Virus record (IMG/VR): IMGVR_UViG_3300023110_000166
Location: 1 to 23,642 of that record
From: a virus
Reading direction: 5' to 3' (one strand)
Length of the DNA: 23,642 nucleotides
This document shows positions 7,665 through 15,102 of this stretch, piece after piece. Under the pieces are notes generated by a model. The model saw only the letters and a program-made list of their open reading frames with translations. It ran no database searches and was not told the origin of the DNA. Within the stretch, counting starts at the first letter, position 1. Each line of letters begins with the position of its first letter. Both the position numbers and the translations under genes were made by a program.

Positions 7665-8113
7665 AAGAAAAAAGTGACGTTACAAAGTTAGAGTTTTTGT
7701 TAACACTTAATGACAACATTGTAGTACAGAGATACTTCAATGTTAGGGGGTACAATCCTAAGGCGAGAGCTAGTGTTGATTTGTACAATTTGGTAAGGTC
7801 TCTTTCTGAGAACATTCAGAAAGATTTAAAGACTAAAGCGTTGAATTATCTTAACGATAATGCTGAACAAATTTTTTCAAATCCTGACATTTTGGACACC
7901 TCAAACACGGACGGTCCTGAGAATTTTAATGTCTATATTAGGATAGGAGATGAGACAATTTGTCATAGAATATGGGACGCAAAGGTATACCCTCCAAAGA
8001 CAAGATATACCGTAGACGTACGCCCACACCTAAAAAAGTTGCTTCGCGACTTGACTGACATTTTTTCATCGGAAAATTTATCTTACACCTACATGGACTA
8101 TCAACTAGTTTAA
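7661..8113 (+). CDS. Unknown 150-aa protein coupled to the FEN nuclease gene
   Basis: A 150-residue protein whose ATG overlaps the stop of the nuclease gene by four bases (ATGA), so it is almost certainly translated together with it. It has an N-terminal strand pattern F-L-L-T-L-N-D-N-I-V-V-Q-R-Y-F-N-V, a central helix of polar residues, and a C-terminal helix L-K-K-L-L-R-D-L. There is no membrane segment, no nucleotide-binding motif and only one cysteine. I do not recognise the family. Its position between a primer-removal nuclease and the replicative helicase suggests a replication accessory role, but that rests on context alone. Confidence 0.8.
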   Translation: MKEKSDVTKLEFLLTLNDNIVVQRYFNVRGYNPKARASVDLYNLVRSLSENIQKDLKTKALNYLNDNAEQIFSNPDILDTSNTDGPENFNVYIRIGDETICHRIWDAKVYPPKTRYTVDVRPHLKKLLRDLTDIFSSENLSYTYMDYQLV

Positions 8114-8115
8114 CC

Positions 8116-8123
8116 ATATTTAT
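8116..8123 (+). promoter_or_regulatory. ATATTTAT element upstream of the helicase gene
   Basis: ATATTTAT lies in the 43-base gap just after the stop at 8113 and 33 bases before the helicase ATG. It is one of five similar elements found upstream of transcription-unit starts in this window. There is no TTTG about 19 bases upstream, so it is only a candidate -7/-10 element. Confidence 0.3.
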
Positions 8124-8156
8124 ATTCTACACACAAAGATTAAAGCTTAATAAATT

Positions 8157-9563
8157 ATGTCAAAAGAAAAGAATTTTGGATACCTCGGAAACACATTTCA
8201 ACTACAACTTCTTAACAACATTATCCTATACAAGGATTTTGCGAATTCTATCGTAGATGTTCTCGAACCAAAGTACTTTGACAATCAATATTTTAAGTTA
8301 ATCATGCAGATGACGAAGGAGTACTATCAGAAGTACGAACACACTCCTTCATTTTCAACTTTAGAACAGATTACAAAGTCCGAAGTAACATCTCCAATGG
8401 CTCAAAAAATGGTCCTGGATATGATTGGGCAAGTAAAAGAGGCTTCAAACGAGGGTCACCAATACGTTCAAGAGAAGTCTTTAAAGTTCTGTAAACAACA
8501 AGAACTTCAGAAGGTAATGACCAAAGCTCAAAAGATTATCGACAAAGGTGATTTTGAGTCATACGACCACTTAGAAGAGATGGTTCGTGAAGCATTACAG
8601 GTAGGTGAAGTTGATTCTGGAACTGCAGATGTTTTCTTTAATTTGGATGAGGTTTTGGATGACGATTTCCGTCACCCGATTCCGATGGGTATTGTCGGTA
8701 TTGACAACCTACTAAAAGGTGGGTTGGCAAAAGGTGAGATTGGAGTAATACTGGCACCTACTGGTGTTGGTAAAACAACGGTCTTAAGTAAGATATCCAA
8801 CAACGCATTTAACTTGGGTTACAATGTGTTACAGATATTCTTTGAGGACAATCCTAAAATTATCCAAAGAAAACACTTCACTATGTGGACAAAGATTGCT
8901 CCTGACAATCTGTCATTACATAAAGAAGATGTTTTAAATAAAGTAAGACAGATTAAGGAAAATGCTTCAAATAGACTGGTCTTAAAAAAATTACCGTCAG
9001 ACACATTAACCATGAATCAGATTAAAAATCAGATTCGTAAAATGATTGCTGAAGGTAATAAGATAGATATGGTTGTTTTGGATTATATTGATTGTGTCGT
9101 TCCTGATAAAAATTTAGGGGACGAATGGAAAAGTGAAGGTTCAGTAATGAGAGGTTTTGAAGCGATGTGTCATGAGTTAGACATTGTTGGATGGACTGCA
9201 ACACAAGGTAACCGTTCCTCTATTTCATCAGAGGTGGTTACGACTGACCAAATGGGTGGTTCTATCAAAAAAGCACAAGTTGGTCACGTAATTATTTCTG
9301 TTGCAAAATCATTACAACAGAAAGAAATGAATTTGGCTACAATCGCAATCACCAAATCTCGTATTGGTAAAGACGGTATCGTGTTTGAAAATTGTAAGTT
9401 CGACAACGAGATGATGGAAATCGATACAGAATCAAGTGTTACTTTCTTAGGTTTAGAAGAACAAAAAGAAGAAAGAAACAAAGACCGTATCAAAGAATTA
9501 TTGGAGAAACGTAAGAATAGAGAAAATTCTAACAACAACAATCAAACTCCAAACATTAAATAA
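8157..9563 (+). CDS. 41: Replicative DNA helicase, DnaB/T4 gp41-like
   Basis: A 468-residue hexameric-helicase-family protein that would unwind the fork 5'-3' on the lagging strand. The N-terminal helical part (about 1-150) resembles the DnaB/gp41 N-terminal domain that contacts primase. The RecA-like motor follows: G-I-D-N-L-L-K-G-G-L (181-190), Walker A A-P-T-G-V-G-K-T-T (200-208), Walker B M-V-V-L-D-Y with Asp309, and T-A-T-Q-G-N-R (347-353), the usual DnaB motif 3. A T-K-S-R-x-G-K-D-G segment near the end matches the family's arginine-containing motif 4. T4 gp41 is 475 aa, so the length fits. The tail is N/K/Q-rich and probably flexible. No primase (gp61-like) or helicase loader (gp59-like) gene is in the window. 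Confidence 0.9.
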   Translation: MSKEKNFGYLGNTFQLQLLNNIILYKDFANSIVDVLEPKYFDNQYFKLIMQMTKEYYQKYEHTPSFSTLEQITKSEVTSPMAQKMVLDMIGQVKEASNEGHQYVQEKSLKFCKQQELQKVMTKAQKIIDKGDFESYDHLEEMVREALQVGEVDSGTADVFFNLDEVLDDDFRHPIPMGIVGIDNLLKGGLAKGEIGVILAPTGVGKTTVLSKISNNAFNLGYNVLQIFFEDNPKIIQRKHFTMWTKIAPDNLSLHKEDVLNKVRQIKENASNRLVLKKLPSDTLTMNQIKNQIRKMIAEGNKIDMVVLDYIDCVVPDKNLGDEWKSEGSVMRGFEAMCHELDIVGWTATQGNRSSISSEVVTTDQMGGSIKKAQVGHVIISVAKSLQQKEMNLATIAITKSRIGKDGIVFENCKFDNEMMEIDTESSVTFLGLEEQKEERNKDRIKELLEKRKNRENSNNNNQTPNIK

Positions 9564-9580
9564 AATACAAAGAAAATATT

Positions 9581-10861
9581 ATGGAAAGTTTAATTAGTCA
9601 GGTAAGTAAAGACATTCGTTATGTCATTAAAAGAAGCGGAGATAAAGTCCCATTTCAAACAGAAAAAATTGAAAGGGCAATCCTAAGTGCTATGGAAAGT
9701 ATAGATAGAGTAGATGAAGAAGCTGCGGAAAGAATCGCAAGAATATCTACAAAAGCTCTATTCAGAAATAATAAAGATAATGTTCCACATGTTGATGAAA
9801 TTCACGATATGGTGGAGAACAAACTAATGGATAACGGTTTAAATGAGATTGCTAAAGAATACATCATTTATCGTTCTAAACATAGACCAAACATTTTTGC
9901 AAAGAGAGTAAACCTTAAACCTTATGACTACCCAAGTTTAAATGAGTATGTCGATGCTATTCGTCATTCATATTGGGTACATACTGAGTTTAATTTTACT
10001 TCAGATATTCAGGACTATAAAGTTCACTTAAGTGAAAAAGAAAAATCAGCAGTTGAAAGAGCTATGTTGGCAATTTCACAAATTGAGGTTGCGGTTAAAA
10101 CGTTTTGGGGTGATATCTACAAAAGAATGCCAAAACCTGAAATCGGAAATGTTGGTGCTACGTTTGCTGAGTCTGAAGTTAGACACGCAGATGCGTATTC
10201 ACATTTAATTCAATTGTTAGGTCTTAATAATGAGTTTGAAAACTTATTACAAGTACCAGCAATTCGTAGAAGAATTAAATACTTAGAAAAATCTATATCA
10301 AATTCTAAGTCAGTTGAAAACAAAGAATACTTTGAATCTGTTGTATTATTCTCAATGTTCGTAGAAAACGTATCATTATTCTCACAATTTTTAGTTATGT
10401 TGTCTTTCAACAAACATAAAAATATGTTAAAAGGTATTAGTAATGCGGTTGAGGCAACATCAAAAGAGGAAAATATTCATGCTGAGTTTGGATTTGATTT
10501 GGTAAATCTAATCAAAGAAGAAAACCCATCATGGTGGACAGAAGAGTTAAAAGATGATTTGGTAAACGCAACAATGGAGGCGTATGAAGCGGAAAGTGAG
10601 ATTGTAGATTGGATTTTTGAAAAGGGAGATTTAGATTTCTTGACAAAAGCTGAGACAATGGAGTTTATTAAAAATAGATTTAATATATCATTAAACTCTA
10701 TTGGTATTGACAGTATTTTTGAAATCAGAGAACCTTTGTTAGAAACAACAGAATGGTTTGATGATGAAATTCTAACTACCAAACACACAGATTTCTTCAA
10801 CAAAAGAAGTATTAACTATAGTAAGAAATCAAAATCAATTACGTCAAACGACTTATTTTAA
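9581..10861 (+). CDS. nrdB: Ribonucleotide reductase class I beta subunit with N-terminal ATP-cone
   Basis: A 426-residue radical-generating subunit that, with NrdA, reduces ribonucleotides to deoxyribonucleotides. Residues about 12-103 are an ATP-cone: V-I-K-R-S-G-D-K-V-P-F, an E-K-I-E-R-A-I helix and A-K-E-Y-I-I-Y-R-S-K-H-R. Such cones sense ATP/dATP and normally sit on NrdA. The ferritin-like core follows with the dimetal ligands: Glu169 (at the position of E. coli Asp84), Glu199 and His202 (E-V-R-H), Glu262 (F-V-E-N-V), and Glu297 and His300 (E-N-I-H). Tyr206, four residues after His202, matches the radical tyrosine position. Glu for the first ligand is also seen in Chlamydia class Ic enzymes. 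The C-terminus, S-N-D-L-F, fits the NrdA-docking tail. A gap of 24 bases separates it from nrdA; the B-before-A order is opposite to T4. A similar cone-bearing NrdB is known from the flavobacterium Leeuwenhoekiella blandensis. Confidence 0.92.
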   Translation: MESLISQVSKDIRYVIKRSGDKVPFQTEKIERAILSAMESIDRVDEEAAERIARISTKALFRNNKDNVPHVDEIHDMVENKLMDNGLNEIAKEYIIYRSKHRPNIFAKRVNLKPYDYPSLNEYVDAIRHSYWVHTEFNFTSDIQDYKVHLSEKEKSAVERAMLAISQIEVAVKTFWGDIYKRMPKPEIGNVGATFAESEVRHADAYSHLIQLLGLNNEFENLLQVPAIRRRIKYLEKSISNSKSVENKEYFESVVLFSMFVENVSLFSQFLVMLSFNKHKNMLKGISNAVEATSKEENIHAEFGFDLVNLIKEENPSWWTEELKDDLVNATMEAYEAESEIVDWIFEKGDLDFLTKAETMEFIKNRFNISLNSIGIDSIFEIREPLLETTEWFDDEILTTKHTDFFNKRSINYSKKSKSITSNDLF

Positions 10862-10885
10862 AAAAAACAATAATAAAAAATTAAT

Positions 10886-12592
10886 ATGAAAGATAGAAAA
10901 CCTTTTGATTGGATTAATGAAGAATCGGTAACGTTTCTACAAAGAGGGTATTTAAGTGAAGGTGAAGAACCTTTAGAAAGAATTAGAACAATTGCTGAAC
11001 ATGCAGAAAAGTTGTTAGGTATCGAGGGTTTTGCAGATAAATTCTACGACTACATGGGTAGAGGATGGTATTCTTTATCATCACCAGTGTGGGCAAACTT
11101 TGGAAAAAGAAGAGGTTTACCTGTAAGTTGTTTCGGGTCTAACATCGGAGATAACATCGAGTCAATCTTATATACACAGGCTGAGGTCGGTGAAATGAGT
11201 AAGATGGGTGGAGGTACCTCAGGTTACTTTGGTAACATTAGAGAAAGAGGTGCTGAAATTACTGACAATGGTCACGCACCTGGTTCAGTACACTTTATGA
11301 ACTTATTTGAGAGTGTTGTTGATAACATTTCACAAGGTTCAACACGTAGAGGTAGATTCTCACCTTATCTTCCTGTAGAACATCCTGATATTATGGAGTT
11401 CTTGGAGATTGGTACTGAGGGTTTCCCTATTCAAGATTTGACACACGCAGTTACTGTGACTGACAAGTTTATGGAAGAAATGATTGCAGGTGATGATGAA
11501 AAGAGAGCAATTTGGGCTAAAGTTATTCAAAGACGTGGGGAGATTGGTTACCCATATATTATGTTCCACGACACAATGAACAACAAGACTGTAGATGTTT
11601 ATAAAGACAAAGGAGCTACAATCTACAATTCAAACTTATGTTCTGAAATTGCACTTCACAACTCTGAAGAAGAGTCATTTGTTTGTGTATTGTCATCAAT
11701 GAATGTTCTTCACTATGATGAGTGGAAAGACACAGACGCGGTTGAGACTATGACTATGTTCTTAGATGCTGTTGTAACTGAATTCTTAACTAAGATTGAG
11801 GACATCAGAGATAACGGAACTATCGAAGGTAAGAGAGGTTTCTTCTACTTGGAGAAAGCTTACAACTTCGCTAAGAGACAAAGAGCGTTGGGTCTTGGTG
11901 TATTGGGTTGGCACTCACTTCTGCAAAAGAGAGGTCTACCATTTGACACAAGAGACACTGCAAGGTTGAATGTTGAGGTATTTAAACTTATCAAAGAAAA
12001 GTCTTATAAAGCATCTGAAGAATTGGCGACAATGTTTGGTGAACCTGAATACTTAAAAGGTTACGGTAGAAGAAATGTTACGTTGAACGCTATTGCACCA
12101 ACGACATCTTCAGCGTTTATCTTAGGTCAAGTATCACAATCAATTGAACCTATTTGGTCCAACTGTTATGTGAAGGATGTTGCTAAGATGAAGGTAACCA
12201 TTAAGAACCCTGTTCTTAAAGAGTTATTAGATGAGTTAGGTCAAAATACCAAGGCAGTTTGGAACAGTATCAAACAAAACGATGGTTCAGTACAACACTT
12301 AGATTTTTTGAGTGATGAACAGAAAGAAGTCTTTAGAACTTTTGCTGAAATTAATCAGTCATCAATTATTAATCAAGCTGCGGTTCGTCAAGATTATATC
12401 GACCAATCACAGTCATTAAACTTAATGATTTCACCTGACATGCCGACAAGGGATGTTAACAAACTTCTTATTGAAGCTTGGCAGTTGGGAGTTAAGACAT
12501 TATACTACCAACACTCAATGAATTCAGCTCAAGCTTTCGCAAGAAAGAAGTTGGGATTGAATGACCTTCACTGTGTGGCATGTGAAGGATAA
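10886..12592 (+). CDS. nrdA: Ribonucleotide reductase class I alpha subunit lacking an ATP-cone
   Basis: A 568-residue catalytic subunit that works with the NrdB encoded just upstream. Active-site residues are present: Cys82 (L-P-V-S-C-F, equivalent to E. coli Cys225), Asn250, Cys252 and Glu254 (S-N-L-C-S-E), Cys267 (V-C-V-L-S-S-M-N, equivalent to Cys462), the radical-transfer pair Tyr540-Tyr541 (T-L-Y-Y), and the C-terminal redox pair Cys563 and Cys566 (H-C-V-A-C-E-G). The protein begins almost directly with the catalytic fold and has no ATP-cone, so at 568 aa it is much shorter than E. coli NrdA (761 aa). This is not damage, because every catalytic residue is there; overall activity control has instead moved to the cone on NrdB. 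ATG at 10886 follows an A/T-only leader. A strong terminator lies 58 bases after the stop. Confidence 0.93.
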   Translation: MKDRKPFDWINEESVTFLQRGYLSEGEEPLERIRTIAEHAEKLLGIEGFADKFYDYMGRGWYSLSSPVWANFGKRRGLPVSCFGSNIGDNIESILYTQAEVGEMSKMGGGTSGYFGNIRERGAEITDNGHAPGSVHFMNLFESVVDNISQGSTRRGRFSPYLPVEHPDIMEFLEIGTEGFPIQDLTHAVTVTDKFMEEMIAGDDEKRAIWAKVIQRRGEIGYPYIMFHDTMNNKTVDVYKDKGATIYNSNLCSEIALHNSEEESFVCVLSSMNVLHYDEWKDTDAVETMTMFLDAVVTEFLTKIEDIRDNGTIEGKRGFFYLEKAYNFAKRQRALGLGVLGWHSLLQKRGLPFDTRDTARLNVEVFKLIKEKSYKASEELATMFGEPEYLKGYGRRNVTLNAIAPTTSSAFILGQVSQSIEPIWSNCYVKDVAKMKVTIKNPVLKELLDELGQNTKAVWNSIKQNDGSVQHLDFLSDEQKEVFRTFAEINQSSIINQAAVRQDYIDQSQSLNLMISPDMPTRDVNKLLIEAWQLGVKTLYYQHSMNSAQAFARKKLGLNDLHCVACEG

Positions 12593-12603
12593 TAGATAAA
12601 ATA

Positions 12604-12636
12604 TCAGAAGAAATGAAAACTCAAAATATCTTCTGA
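12604..12636 (+). repeat. Inverted repeat preceding the nrdA terminator
   Basis: TCAGAAGA at 12604-12611 pairs with TCTTCTGA at 12629-12636 around a 17-base A/T-rich loop. It has no T tract of its own. It could stabilise the 3' end of the nrd message or form a tandem structure with the terminator that follows. Confidence 0.45.
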
Positions 12637-12649
12637 GGTTAAGGAAGGG

Positions 12650-12680
12650 AAAAAAGGTCAGATACGTCTGACCTTTTTTA
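12650..12680 (+). terminator. Strong rho-independent terminator after nrdA, possibly bidirectional
   Basis: A 13-bp stem pairs 12650-12662 with 12667-12679: six A-T pairs plus the core GGTCAGA/TCTGACC, closed by the tetraloop TACG, which belongs to the stable UNCG type. The six T bases on the 3' side and six A bases on the 5' side allow termination on either strand. It separates the replication/nucleotide operon from the baseplate operon. Confidence 0.92.
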
Positions 12681-12709
12681 TTATGGGTTTAGATAAAATA
12701 ACCTGTGAT

Positions 12710-12718
12710 TATATTTAT
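12710..12718 (+). promoter_or_regulatory. TATATTTAT element just upstream of the gp25-like gene
   Basis: TATATTTAT ends five bases before the ATG at 12724 and is the only promoter-like sequence between the terminator and the first baseplate gene. If it acts as a -7/-10 element, transcription would begin at about the start codon and the message would be nearly leaderless. No TTTG was found at the expected upstream distance. Confidence 0.35.
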
Positions 12719-12723
12719 GGAAT

Positions 12724-13185
12724 ATGGCAGACGGTAAAACATATGGTGTATTTTTCCCATTTAGGGATAGTGAACGTGGAGACTACGTAACCTTAACTCA
12801 AACTTCTGAGGATGAGATTAGGGCGGATTTGTTACACTTAATATTAACTCGTAAAGGTAGTAGGTATTATTTACCTGATTTTGGCACACGAATTTATGAG
12901 TTTATTTTTGAACCATTAGATGGTCCAACATTTGATTCTATTAAAGCGGATATCAGACAAGCGGTTGAAAAATACATACCAAACTTACAAATAAACAATA
13001 TCACTGTTGAGCCATATTTAGACTCTGAACCATTACCTGGTGAAATTAACTATGAAGAGTTGGGTAACCAAATCTTTAAGATACCAGGACGAGGGACTGA
13101 AGAGTACACTGCGAAATTGAGAATAGATTATTCTATAGTTAATGGAACATTTTCATCTAAAGATTTCGTAATAATTAATATTTAA
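12724..13185 (+). CDS. 25: gp25-like baseplate wedge protein
   Basis: A 153-residue member of the GPW/gp25 family, the small lysozyme-like wedge component of contractile-tail baseplates that helps connect wedges to the sheath. The family core is clear at about residues 33-100: I-R-A-D-L-L-H-L-I-L-T-R-K-G-S-R, then Y-L-P-D-F-G-T-R-I-Y-E-F-I-F-E and a helix I-K-A-D-I-R-Q-A-V-E-K-Y-I-P leading to the I-T-V-E-P strand. T4 gp25 is 132 aa, so this is slightly longer, with an insertion before the last beta strands. The start at 12724 is preferred over an ATG at 12717, which is in another frame and stops after six codons. It is followed after six bases by the gp6-like gene, an order common in T4-like and related phages. 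Confidence 0.92.
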   Translation: MADGKTYGVFFPFRDSERGDYVTLTQTSEDEIRADLLHLILTRKGSRYYLPDFGTRIYEFIFEPLDGPTFDSIKADIRQAVEKYIPNLQINNITVEPYLDSEPLPGEINYEELGNQIFKIPGRGTEEYTAKLRIDYSIVNGTFSSKDFVIINI

Positions 13186-13191
13186 TAGTAT

Positions 13192-15030
13192 ATGGCTAAT
13201 CGTAGAATATCATACACAGAAAGAGATTTCGCAGGGTTAAGACAGGACCTGGTAAACTATACTCAACAGTATTACCCTGAACTGATTGCTAATTTTAATG
13301 ATGCATCAATTTATTCTGTGTTTATGGATTTAAATGCTGCGATTGGTGATAACTTACATTATCACATGGACCGTAGTATTCAAGAAACGGTCTTACAATA
13401 TGCACAACAAAAATCTTCAATATATAATATAGCCAGAACCTACGGGTTAAAGATACCTGGTAATAGACCATCAATTGCTTTGGTTGACGTTTCAATTACG
13501 GTACCAGCATTGGGTGACCAAGAGGATGAAAGATACTTGGGTATTATGAGAGCGGGTTCACAATTTATTGGTGCAGGTCAGGTATTTGAAAATCCAAACG
13601 ACATCGACTTTAGTTCTCAATACAATAGTGATGGTTATCCAAACAGAACTAAGATTCCTAACTTTGATTCTAACAATAGACTTATTAATTATACTATTAC
13701 TAAAAGAGAGGTTGTTGTTAATGGTTTAACAAAAACATTTAAAAAGGTTATCAGTAATAGTGATGTAAGACCATTCTTTGAATTTTTCTTACCTGAGAAA
13801 AATGTTATTAGTATTAATGCTATTATTCAAAAAGATGGTACTAGTTATCAATCACCACCACTTTATGGTGAATTTATCAATTCACCTGATAAATGGTACG
13901 AGGTGGATGCATTGGCTGAGAGTAGAATATTTGTTGAGGACCCTACAAAGCCTTCGGACCAACCAGGTATTAAAGTTGGTAAGTACATTGAAACTGAAAA
14001 CAGGTTCGTATCTGAGTTTACACCTGAGGGGTATTGTAAGATTACTTTTGGTGGTGGTACAACAACACCTGAGGAACAACTACAAGAGTTCAGTAGAACA
14101 GGGGTACCATTAAGAATTCAAGATTATCAAAATAATATTGGTTTAGGTGTTACTGTAAAACCAAATACTACGTTGTTTGTACAATATAGAATTGGTGGTG
14201 GTAAGTCATCTAATGTTGGTGTAAATGTTATCACTCAATTTGGTACAACGAGATTTGACGTTAAGGGACCATCAGACACTATCAATCAAAATGTTATTAA
14301 TAGTTTAAGATGTACAAATGTTACAGCTGCTATTGGTGGTGGAGACCTACCAACAACTGAGGAGGTACGTAACATGGTTTCCTTTAACTTTGCGGCACAA
14401 AAGAGAGCAGTAACTATCAATGATTATAATTCGTTGGTTAGAACAATGCCGAGTAGATTTGGTGCACCTGCGAAAGCCGCAATTACTGAAGAAGATAATA
14501 AAATTAAAATTGAACTATTATCGTATGACCCACAGGGTAAATTAACAGATTCAGTTTCAAATACATTAAAACAAAATATTGCCAATTATTTATCACACTA
14601 TAGAATGATAAATGATTATATTCAGGTGACCACAGCAAATGTTATTGATTTAACGTTTGATATTTCTGTGGTTATTGATTCAACACAAAATCAGGGAGAG
14701 GTTATCACAAATGTTATTGATGGGGTAAACGATTACTTTACACCACAAAAACAACAGTTGGGTACAAATGTAAACATTTCTGATATTAGAAGAATAATTC
14801 AAAATATGCCAGGTGTGATTTCATTGGCAGATTTAAAAGTCTTTAATAATGTGGGGGGTAGGTATTCAAATTCACAAACATCACAAAGATATGTAGACAG
14901 TGAAACCAAAGAAATACAGTTAATTGATGACACCATTTATGCTGAACCTAATCAGGTATATCAGATAAGATTTATTGAAAGTGATGTCGTTGTTAGGGTG
15001 AAGACTTTGTCAAATACTGATTTCTCATAA
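13192..15030 (+). CDS. 6: gp6-like baseplate wedge protein (Baseplate_J family)
   Basis: A 612-residue baseplate wedge protein, expected to form the inner ring of the baseplate with its gp25- and gp7-like partners. The N-terminus is the typical T4 gp6/gpJ opening: Y-T-E-R-D-F-A-G-L-R-Q-D-L, Y-P-E-L-I-A-N-F-N-D-A-S, and a long helix about N-L-H-Y-H-M-D-R-S-I-Q-E-T. Later parts show the J-like G-G-G-D-L-P-T-T-E-E-V-R-N (about 383-395) and R-A-V-T-I-N-D-Y (about 404-411) motifs. The C-terminal part (about 470-560) carries the usual I-D-L-T-F-D-I-S-V-V-I-D strand and a helix-turn ending in N-I-S-D-I-R-R-I-I. T4 gp6 is 660 aa. Synteny directly after gp25 agrees. The last 30 residues are polar. Confidence 0.92.
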   Translation: MANRRISYTERDFAGLRQDLVNYTQQYYPELIANFNDASIYSVFMDLNAAIGDNLHYHMDRSIQETVLQYAQQKSSIYNIARTYGLKIPGNRPSIALVDVSITVPALGDQEDERYLGIMRAGSQFIGAGQVFENPNDIDFSSQYNSDGYPNRTKIPNFDSNNRLINYTITKREVVVNGLTKTFKKVISNSDVRPFFEFFLPEKNVISINAIIQKDGTSYQSPPLYGEFINSPDKWYEVDALAESRIFVEDPTKPSDQPGIKVGKYIETENRFVSEFTPEGYCKITFGGGTTTPEEQLQEFSRTGVPLRIQDYQNNIGLGVTVKPNTTLFVQYRIGGGKSSNVGVNVITQFGTTRFDVKGPSDTINQNVINSLRCTNVTAAIGGGDLPTTEEVRNMVSFNFAAQKRAVTINDYNSLVRTMPSRFGAPAKAAITEEDNKIKIELLSYDPQGKLTDSVSNTLKQNIANYLSHYRMINDYIQVTTANVIDLTFDISVVIDSTQNQGEVITNVIDGVNDYFTPQKQQLGTNVNISDIRRIIQNMPGVISLADLKVFNNVGGRYSNSQTSQRYVDSETKEIQLIDDTIYAEPNQVYQIRFIESDVVVRVKTLSNTDFS

Positions 15031-15067
15031 ATTACTACCATATACTTTTCTTAAAATCAAATTAAAA

Positions 15068-15093
15068 TTAAGATGAATAACTATTTATCTTAA
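15068..15093 (+). promoter_or_regulatory. Near-perfect 26-bp palindrome containing a TATTTAT element
   Basis: The 72-base gap before the 1618-aa gene holds TTAAGATGAATA-AC-TATTTATCTTAA, 12-base arms with one G-T mismatch. It overlaps CTATTTAT (15081-15088), 14 bases before the ATG at 15103. It may be a protein-binding site, an RNA hairpin in the leader, or both. No T tract follows, so it is not a typical terminator. Confidence 0.4.
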
Positions 15094-15102
15094 AAACTTA
15101 TT

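Noticed and set aside
10886-12592. NrdA as a truncated or broken gene because of its 568-aa length
   Set aside because: All catalytic, radical-transfer and C-terminal cysteine residues are present; the shortness is due mainly to the missing ATP-cone.
12717-12737. ATG at 12717 as the gp25 start
   Set aside because: It is in a different frame and reaches a stop after six codons; the ATG at 12724 gives the full family protein.
13778-14113. 111-aa + strand frame inside the gp6-like gene
   Set aside because: It overlaps a conserved baseplate gene in another frame; its Leu/His-rich composition is typical of frame shadows.
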